DNA of 64,000 nt, taken from Labrenzia sp. PHM005. GTDB lineage: Bacteria; Pseudomonadota; Alphaproteobacteria; Rhizobiales; Stappiaceae. Below the pieces are notes generated by a model. It was not told where the DNA came from, ran no database searches, and saw only the letters and a program-made list of their open reading frames with translations. Below are positions 58,145 through 64,000 of the stretch, in pieces (position 1 is the stretch's first letter; the number at the start of each line of letters is the position of its first letter). The stretch covers positions 3,467,001-3,531,000 of the forward strand of contig NZ_CP041191.1 of NCBI RefSeq assembly GCF_006517275.1, given 5' to 3'. The position numbers and the translations under genes are program-made.

Positions 58145-58380
58145 GGCCCGTCGAACTTCTGTAACTTTCAAATGGCGATGGCGTGGAATGTGTCCTGAAC
58201 GGGCACCATTCCGCGGCATTGTCTGGTGCCGCTCCAAATTACCCAGTGTTCGGTATCCAAGCCAGCACTAACTAACAGCCAATCTGCCGAAAGTGAGATT
58301 TATACAAGTCGGCAGGAGAGGGGCGGGCGATTTTGGAGTGCCGCTCAAACGGTTGAGTTGAAAGTTCCGGGAGACAGACG
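58145..58380. other. Gap after the catabolic operon
   Basis: About 235 bp with no gene. I did not find a convincing stem with a T run, so the operon's terminator is not identified. Confidence 0.4.
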
Positions 58381-58911
58381 TCACTTTGTCAGCCAGTCGT
58401 TGATGCGCTTTGCCAGGTCTTCGCGGGAAGAAGGGCCGAAGGCCGTTTCGAGGGGGATGTTTGCCGTATCCGTTAGAAGCGCCAGACGTTCGGTCGGGCT
58501 TCCATCTGAGGTGTTTCTTTCAACATGTGCCCGTTTGATTGCGGTGAGCTGGACCGTTTGCCGGTCGGTTCGGCCGAGCCTTTGACGTTCGTTGACAACC
58601 GTTCCTGCAGCTCTGTCGAAAGTGATCGTTTGTTTTGGGAAGAATGCCCATCCGATGGCCAGAAAACCGGCGCCAGTCGCTGCCATTCCCATCCGGCCGA
58701 CGAGGTCCGCTGCTTCGACCGTTATGGCGCCCCAAAACAAAATCACGGCTGCCGCTGCCAATCCAAGCTGCGGCAACCGGTTTATGCTGCGCAGAATGAG
58801 TTTTTCCCGGGAGCAGTTAACAGCAAACATGGATTTGAAACGCTCGTTCTTTTGGGGCAACAGTGCGGGCCGCAAGAAGCCCGAAGGGGTCTTTGGTTCC
58901 AGTTGTCGCAT
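58381..58911 (-). CDS. Hypothetical small membrane protein
   Basis: A 176-residue protein I do not recognise. It has two adjacent hydrophobic helices (about 47-67 and 73-93) and a soluble C-terminal part with FDRAAGTVVNERQR and LTDTANIPLE, like the PH-like or membrane-bound regulatory domains of unknown proteins. The ATG at 58830 is an equally good start and would remove a 27-residue basic head. It separates the big operon from the hydrolase cluster. Confidence 0.65.
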   Translation of the reverse strand: MRQLEPKTPSGFLRPALLPQKNERFKSMFAVNCSREKLILRSINRLPQLGLAAAAVILFWGAITVEAADLVGRMGMAATGAGFLAIGWAFFPKQTITFDRAAGTVVNERQRLGRTDRQTVQLTAIKRAHVERNTSDGSPTERLALLTDTANIPLETAFGPSSREDLAKRINDWLTK

Positions 58912-59103
58912 TGCATGCAGGAGTATGACGCGATGGGGCGTGTTGTTCCAGACCGGCCCAGAGGAGCAGAACGTTCAAGCTTATACGCACGACAGATGTT
59001 TGTCGTGAGGCATTCCTAACCCTGCACTCGCCAAAGGAATAGGGAATTGCGAACAAAAGATCCAACCTCAAAACCCTTGCGGTAGCTGTTTCGTTTCTTC
59101 CGT

Positions 59104-60501
59104 TTAAGGGAAGCCTTCTCCCAGATCCCAGAACAGCCCGGTCATCATTTCCAACCCCTCCTTCATGAGGTGCGGCAGGACATGCTCGTTTGGGGCGTGC
59201 TGCGAGCAGCCGGTGTAGCTGTGAGGGACCCAAAGTGTGGGCATGCCGATGATGTTGAGAAAGATATCATTCGGTAGAGAACCGCCGGCATTGGGAATGA
59301 CAGTGACATCTTTGCCGGTCGTTTGTTCGATCGACTTCACGGCCCAGGCGACTGCCGGATGCTCCGGATCCAAACGCGATGCGCGCAGCATCGACATGCG
59401 GGCCGGTTCCACTGTGATGTCATCAAATCCATTGTCTTTCAGGTGCTGACGGATCAGAGGCAGGAAGGTATCGGGATCGGTATCAACCACGAACCGGATC
59501 TGGCAAATGGCTTCCGCAAAAGGAGGGACTGCATTTTGTGTTTTTTCAGGATCGCCTGTGATGAACGATAACACTTCGAAGGTGTTCCAACCGAAGACCT
59601 TTTCAGCCCCGCTTAATCCAGGTTCACCCCACCATGGATCGATCTCGGGATCATCCGGTCCGGATGTCACCGTTACTTTGGACAGGGCATCACGCACCGA
59701 ATTCTTGATACGGGCCGGTTTGAGTCCTGGATGCAAGATTTCGCCGGTCCGGCTTACGAGTGTCGTGAGCGCGTGCATAAGTACAATGGCTGGATTGGCC
59801 AGCAGTCCGCCCCAATTGCCCGAATGGTGTCCGCCTTCACGGTATTCCAATCGAAAGCGAAGGTTCAATCCGCCGCGTGTGCCAAGCTTGATGTCCGGTC
59901 CGGCCGTTGAGAACCGCGGGCCGTCTGAAGCAATCAGGAGATCTGCGGCCAGCAGGTCACGATTGGCACGGCAGAATTCTTCAAGCCCGGCTGACCCCAT
60001 TTCCTCTGCTGTCTCGATCAAGAATGTGACGTTGTAACCGAGACGACCGCGCGTTCCGATGACATGGCGCAACGCCTGCATATTGATGGCATGTTGGGCT
60101 TTGTTGTCGGCCGTCCCGCGACCGTACCAGCGTTCCTGCGACGCTGTTTGGTCGACTTCAAGGGTCCAGGGATCGCGGTCCTGGCTCCAGCGTCCTTCTT
60201 CTCCCGGGACAGTGTCACCATGGCCATAGCAGAACAACGTCGGCAGGGCCGGATCCTCGATCCGTTTGGCAACAAGGAACGGCGCCCGGTCTAGGACATC
60301 GTTGGGATGGATCTCCACGGAAAAACCCATATCTTCGAAACGCTGGCGCATCACAACATTCTGGTAGCGCATCAGGTCATCGCGATGCTCTTCCTCCCGA
60401 CTGGACGTTTGAACCGAAACCAAATCGGCCAGCTCGGCTTGGAACCCGCCGTCGTCAAAGTATTTTGAAACGGCATCAATTGCGGCTTCGCGAGTTGTCA
60501 T
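59104..60501 (-). CDS. M20-family metallohydrolase
   Basis: A 465-residue zinc hydrolase of the M20 family (carboxypeptidase, deacylase or dipeptidase). Metal ligands are His94 and Asp96 (CYGHGDTVPGEEG), Asp132 (YGRGTADNK) and Glu166/Glu167 (ETAEEMGS). The lid domain has GGHHSGNWGG. It follows the aspartoacylase-like gene by 43 bp on the same strand. Probably removes an acyl or amino-acid part from an imported amide. Confidence 0.92.
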   Translation of the reverse strand: MTTREAAIDAVSKYFDDGGFQAELADLVSVQTSSREEEHRDDLMRYQNVVMRQRFEDMGFSVEIHPNDVLDRAPFLVAKRIEDPALPTLFCYGHGDTVPGEEGRWSQDRDPWTLEVDQTASQERWYGRGTADNKAQHAINMQALRHVIGTRGRLGYNVTFLIETAEEMGSAGLEEFCRANRDLLAADLLIASDGPRFSTAGPDIKLGTRGGLNLRFRLEYREGGHHSGNWGGLLANPAIVLMHALTTLVSRTGEILHPGLKPARIKNSVRDALSKVTVTSGPDDPEIDPWWGEPGLSGAEKVFGWNTFEVLSFITGDPEKTQNAVPPFAEAICQIRFVVDTDPDTFLPLIRQHLKDNGFDDITVEPARMSMLRASRLDPEHPAVAWAVKSIEQTTGKDVTVIPNAGGSLPNDIFLNIIGMPTLWVPHSYTGCSQHAPNEHVLPHLMKEGLEMMTGLFWDLGEGFP

Positions 60502-60544
60502 GCTGGGTCCCCTATGATGTTGTTTTTATTGGTCGTCTTAAAAC

Positions 60545-61504
60545 TCAATCGTCGCGCCGTGCGAGCCGAACTGCGGTTTGTCCTTTCCAGAGCCGTTTTG
60601 AGGGCATCACTAACATCAGATCGTCCACAGGTGTCACAACCGGCTCATCTCCGTCAAAGCCAATGAGCGTTCCCTTTTGCGCAATCACCTCACCGCCGAT
60701 AAAGGGGTGAGCGAAGGTAAAAGCCTCTGACTTGATCGTTACAGCTTCAATGACTGTGAAGGCTGACTGACGTGCCTGCGGCGCGGGGAATTCTTCGAGC
60801 GCCTCCAAAGGTAGAATCCCGGCCGCGCAGAGAAACCGGATTGAAGCTTCCTTGGCAAGATCTCCGGTCGACGCAGCCCAATGCTGGCCGCACTCAATCA
60901 AAAGAGCTGTTTGACTGGCACTTGGGTCATCAAACGGACCAAAGTCCCGCAACCGTTTGCCGACGGCGTGGCCAGCGTCACCTACCACCCGTTCCGGAAC
61001 CCCGATAGAAGCTGCCAGGGTCTTTGCCCGTGCATGCCTGCCGCTCATCATCAAGGGCGGAGCGGGATGCTGCATCGAGTGGATGTCGAACAGAAAATCG
61101 ATGGTCTCCAGGGCTGGCAAAATTTCCCGTGCGCGGCGCAACTCGTTGCTATCCCGGTCTCCGTTCAGCATATCTTCGCCCCAGATCCGGTTGAAGTCTT
61201 CATCGACCCATCGGGATGCGTTCGGGTCGGCTGGGTCAAAAGCCTCATAAGCTGCAACGTTCATGAATGCGAACGTCAATGAGCCGGCGATGGGCCGTGT
61301 CTCGCGTGTCATCAGCCAGTCGAGCGCTATGGCTCCACAAGGCTCATTGCCATGAACGATGGCGCTGATCATAACGTTCGGCCCGGCCGTGCCACTGTCA
61401 AAGCGCCAGATATATGGAATACCCGAATTGCCCGATTTATAAGGAGAAATGTCCGGCGGAGTAAGCTCGACTGGATAGGCGTTCGGAATATTGATTTCCC
61501 TCAT
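60545..61504 (-). CDS. Aspartoacylase/succinylglutamate desuccinylase-like hydrolase
   Basis: A 319-residue M14-type zinc deacylase. The ligands are His51 and Glu54 (VHGNEPCG) and His142 (DIHSMQH). I chose the ATG at 61504; a much longer frame from 61831 would overlap the M81 gene on the other strand. The group includes N-acetyl-diaminobutyrate deacetylases of ectoine breakdown. It is divergent from the M81 gene with 43 bp between starts. Confidence 0.88.
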   Translation of the reverse strand: MREINIPNAYPVELTPPDISPYKSGNSGIPYIWRFDSGTAGPNVMISAIVHGNEPCGAIALDWLMTRETRPIAGSLTFAFMNVAAYEAFDPADPNASRWVDEDFNRIWGEDMLNGDRDSNELRRAREILPALETIDFLFDIHSMQHPAPPLMMSGRHARAKTLAASIGVPERVVGDAGHAVGKRLRDFGPFDDPSASQTALLIECGQHWAASTGDLAKEASIRFLCAAGILPLEALEEFPAPQARQSAFTVIEAVTIKSEAFTFAHPFIGGEVIAQKGTLIGFDGDEPVVTPVDDLMLVMPSKRLWKGQTAVRLARRDD

Positions 61505-61547
61505 CAGGTGGTGTTCCTTAAAAAAATGATCGCATGCGGGAGGAAGA

Positions 61548-63089
61548 GTGTTGGCATCACCCAAGGTTGCGCTTCTGGGCATGATACTGGAATCAAACCG
61601 GTTCGCACGTCCAGCCGATGAGGAAGATTTTCGCTCTTTGACATGGCTTGACGGGGAGGCCCTGCTTAAAGAAGCGCGGTCCGGAACGCCGACCTTGGCG
61701 ACCGAGTTTGCTGCTTTTGTCCGGGCCATGGACGCCACCGGCGACTGGCAGCCCGTCCCCTGCACACTTGCGGCAAGCCATCCGGCCGGACCAGTGAAAC
61801 AAGAAGTCTTTGATACGATCCGCGGCAACATTGTCCGGCATTTATCGGAGAATGGTCCCTTTGATGCTGTTTATATCTGCAATCACGGGGCAATGGTCGC
61901 CGAACACAGCCACGACCCGGACGGAGATCTTATGGCATGCGTGCGAGAGGTCGTTGGCCCCAAGCCGATCATCGTGAGCACTCTGGATCTTCATGCAAAC
62001 ATGTCGTCCAAGATGGTGGATGCCTGTGATCTGATTGTCGGCTACCGGACCAACCCGCATGTCGACATGATTGAGCGCGGTGAAGAGGCAGCATTTTCGC
62101 TGCGGCGCTGTCTTTCAAGCGGCGTAAGGCCAAAAACTGTCCTCAAGCGCCCGCCAATTGTTCCGGCATCGGTCACGCTCTTAACGGCGGATGGGCCTTA
62201 TGGCGATCTGATCGACTTTGGACAGCGCCGCCAGGCGGAGATGGGCGGAGCGATCCTGAACGTCTCAGTGTTCGGCAATTTTGTCTTTTCCGACACGCCG
62301 GACAACGGTTTGAGTGTGGTTGTGACGGCCCGCGATGATCAGAAACAAGCAGAAAATTTGGCGGGAGAAATTGTGGAACGTGCCTGGCAAAACCGGGACC
62401 GGTTTGTCCGGGAACTCACGTCCATCGATCAAGCTGTCGCGTTGGCAAGCAATCCTGGAAAAGCGCCCGTGATTTTTTCCGACGCCGGTGACAACCCGGG
62501 CGGTGGCGGGTCCGGCCGGACCACGGAGCTTTTGAGCGCTCTTTATGCCAGCAACGCAAAGGGCGTCATCTATGGATCGTTTTACGATTCTGACCTGGCA
62601 GCCGAAGCGCATCAGGTAGGTGTCGGAGCAAGCCTCTCTGCAACATTCAACCGCAATGCGGGAACAGAAATCTGGGAGCAATGGAATTGGCCGTTTGAAG
62701 CAGAAGCCAAAGTGCTCGCCCTTCACGACGGAGACGTTGTCGGAGAACGGGGCATCACCCAAGGCCGCCGGATGCATCTAGGGCCCTGCGCCGCCTTGGA
62801 TCTCGGCGGTTTAAAGGTTGTTGTCATCTCTGACCGGGCACAAACGGCGGATCCCGTCTTCTTTCACATGCTTGGACTGGATGTCGGTGCTGCCAAGTGT
62901 GTGGTGGTGAAATCCCGGGGCCATTTCCGCGCTGGATTTGACCAATGGTTCGCGCCCGATCAGGTCTATGAAGTCGATACGGCGGGCTTGACGAGCCCCG
63001 TTCTTGAACGTTGGCCGTTTCAATACCTTCCGCGTCCAAGTTTCCCACTGGATCCAGATACAGTTTGGCCGGAAGACGTGCGCGGCTAA
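61548..63089 (+). CDS. M81-family metallopeptidase (MlrC-like)
   Basis: A 513-residue protein of the MlrC group, named for microcystin breakdown. Likely zinc ligands are in STLDLHANMS, with the NHGAMVAEH block and the Gly-rich SDAGDNPGGGGSG. It starts at a GTG at 61548 with GGGAGGA seven bases upstream; the next in-frame ATG is 11 codons on. It ends overlapping the stop of the convergent LysR gene. Actual substrate is unknown. Confidence 0.92.
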   Translation: MLASPKVALLGMILESNRFARPADEEDFRSLTWLDGEALLKEARSGTPTLATEFAAFVRAMDATGDWQPVPCTLAASHPAGPVKQEVFDTIRGNIVRHLSENGPFDAVYICNHGAMVAEHSHDPDGDLMACVREVVGPKPIIVSTLDLHANMSSKMVDACDLIVGYRTNPHVDMIERGEEAAFSLRRCLSSGVRPKTVLKRPPIVPASVTLLTADGPYGDLIDFGQRRQAEMGGAILNVSVFGNFVFSDTPDNGLSVVVTARDDQKQAENLAGEIVERAWQNRDRFVRELTSIDQAVALASNPGKAPVIFSDAGDNPGGGGSGRTTELLSALYASNAKGVIYGSFYDSDLAAEAHQVGVGASLSATFNRNAGTEIWEQWNWPFEAEAKVLALHDGDVVGERGITQGRRMHLGPCAALDLGGLKVVVISDRAQTADPVFFHMLGLDVGAAKCVVVKSRGHFRAGFDQWFAPDQVYEVDTAGLTSPVLERWPFQYLPRPSFPLDPDTVWPEDVRG

Positions 63090-63997
63090 ACAGGCTCCGA
63101 ATAATCGTCTGGCTCCGTGGTGTCCTTCACATATTCCATGAATTGCTGGGCGAGTTCGGACGGTTGCCGTCCGGTCGGCAAAACGAAGCTGGTGTCGTAG
63201 GTGATTGGCGCGTCGAAGGGCCGGACCGAGATGCCCGGCATCCCATTGGACAATACGGGAAACGGGTTGAGCAGGGTAACGCCAAGTCCTGCCCGTACCA
63301 ATTCGATGGCTGCCATGTTGGTTGCTGTTTCTGCGACGGTGCGCGGTCTGACACCCGCTCTGGCAAAGAGCTGTTCTGTGATAGCGCGTGTCCCAAGCCG
63401 TCTCAGGAATTCGATCAGCTCCACGCCCTCCAGATCCGACGGGGTGATGATGTCTTTTTCTTCCAAGGGATGGCCGGCTGGCATGGCGCACACCACCTTG
63501 GATCGCCGCCAGGGAAGGAGGGTCACGCCTGAACGCCGGATCATAGCGCTGGTCAGGCCAAGATCGTAGTGCAGGTCAAGGATGCCGGAGACCAAGACAT
63601 CCGTTGCTTGAATGTCGAGTTGAAGGTTCTTGCCAGGATTCTGTTTTAGGAAAGCCGCAACTCTGGAAATGATATAGTTGTGCGCGAGCGTTGGCGGAAC
63701 AATCAAGCGCAACGGCTCTTCATCTGCTGTTGCCCACTCTGCCCCTTCGATCAAGGCAAGTGTCTCAAAAAGCGGGTCGAGCTGGTCGTTGAGCCTTAGG
63801 GCAGCCGCGGTTGGTTCAATCTTACCGGCACTTCGCAAAAACAGCGACCGGCCAACGCGTTGTTCGAGCTGCCCCAATGCCCGGCTAATCGAGGATTGTG
63901 ACACACCAAGCCGGCGGGCTGCCCCGATCGTGGTGCCAGTGGTGACGAGGGCACGCAGCGCTTCCATTTCCCTCAATCTGTGTCGCGGTTCTGCCAT
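63086..63997 (-). CDS. LysR-family transcriptional regulator
   Basis: A 303-residue regulator with helix-turn-helix at about residues 15-65 (GAARRLGVSQSSISRALGQLE) and a substrate-binding-like domain. Its stop codon overlaps that of the M81 gene by two bases. It starts three bases from the window edge, so any divergent target lies outside. It probably controls the hydrolase set or a downstream transporter. Confidence 0.92.
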   Translation of the reverse strand: MAEPRHRLREMEALRALVTTGTTIGAARRLGVSQSSISRALGQLEQRVGRSLFLRSAGKIEPTAAALRLNDQLDPLFETLALIEGAEWATADEEPLRLIVPPTLAHNYIISRVAAFLKQNPGKNLQLDIQATDVLVSGILDLHYDLGLTSAMIRRSGVTLLPWRRSKVVCAMPAGHPLEEKDIITPSDLEGVELIEFLRRLGTRAITEQLFARAGVRPRTVAETATNMAAIELVRAGLGVTLLNPFPVLSNGMPGISVRPFDAPITYDTSFVLPTGRQPSELAQQFMEYVKDTTEPDDYSEPV

Positions 63998-64000
63998 GAG

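Overview
The window reads as chromosome of a marine-type alphaproteobacterium, most like the Stappiaceae (Labrenzia/Roseibium/Stappia), though I cannot fix the genus without a search. Clues are a class II B12-dependent ribonucleotide reductase as a long single chain, an NDUFA12-type complex I accessory subunit, RNase E with a very large insert in its S1 region, an adjacent glnB-glnA pair, a prkA-yeaH-spoVR module, and moderately high GC with dense, mostly short intergenic gaps. No CRISPR array, insertion sequence, integrase or rRNA was seen.

Layout. 1-3.2 kb: end of prkA, then yeaH and spoVR (stress kinase module). 3.2-4.9 kb: an AT-rich patch with an orphan solute-binding protein, flanked by an imperfect repeat of the 3' end of nrdJ. 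4.9-8.5 kb: nrdJ, preceded by two NrdR-like boxes 31 bp apart. 9.2-10.5 kb: a response regulator and the NDUFA12 homologue. 10.6-14.6 kb: two related, beta-rich proteins of unknown function on either side of aat. 14.6-29.2 kb: mostly housekeeping genes: accC-accB, a DsbA-like thiol oxidoreductase, an M48-TPR protease, an aminotransferase, rne, amiC, mrcA and prfB with its programmed frameshift. 29.4-37.3 kb: a small beta-rich protein, an M23 peptidase, a DUF455 ferritin-like protein, bcp, a 1100-residue AsmA/YhdP-like protein and tyrS. 37.6-43.4 kb: a small secreted protein, phnCDE without any C-P lyase genes, a P-loop kinase, a DmpA-type peptidase and a second orphan solute-binding protein. 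43.6-47.6 kb: glnA, glnB with a probable sigma-54 promoter, nnr and tRNA-Leu(UAG).

47.9-64 kb is accessory metabolism. A divergent LysR regulator faces a tightly packed ten-gene operon (48945-58144): an ABC importer of the NMT1/SsuABC type, an FAD oxidoreductase, a class III CoA-transferase, an enoyl-CoA hydratase/isomerase, a 7Fe-type ferredoxin, a DapA-family lyase, a dCMP-deaminase-like zinc enzyme and an aldehyde dehydrogenase. Together these look like uptake, oxidation or deamination, CoA activation, hydration, aldol-type cleavage and aldehyde oxidation of one unidentified, probably nitrogen-containing organic acid. Beyond it lies a second set of metallo-hydrolases (M20, aspartoacylase-like, M81) with its own LysR gene, which may feed the same or a related pathway.

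The two best candidates for undescribed biology are the paralogous beta-rich proteins around aat (10651-12336 and 13349-14599), whose C-terminal halves resemble aerolysin/ETX-MTX2 pore formers by eye only, and the ten-gene catabolic operon.
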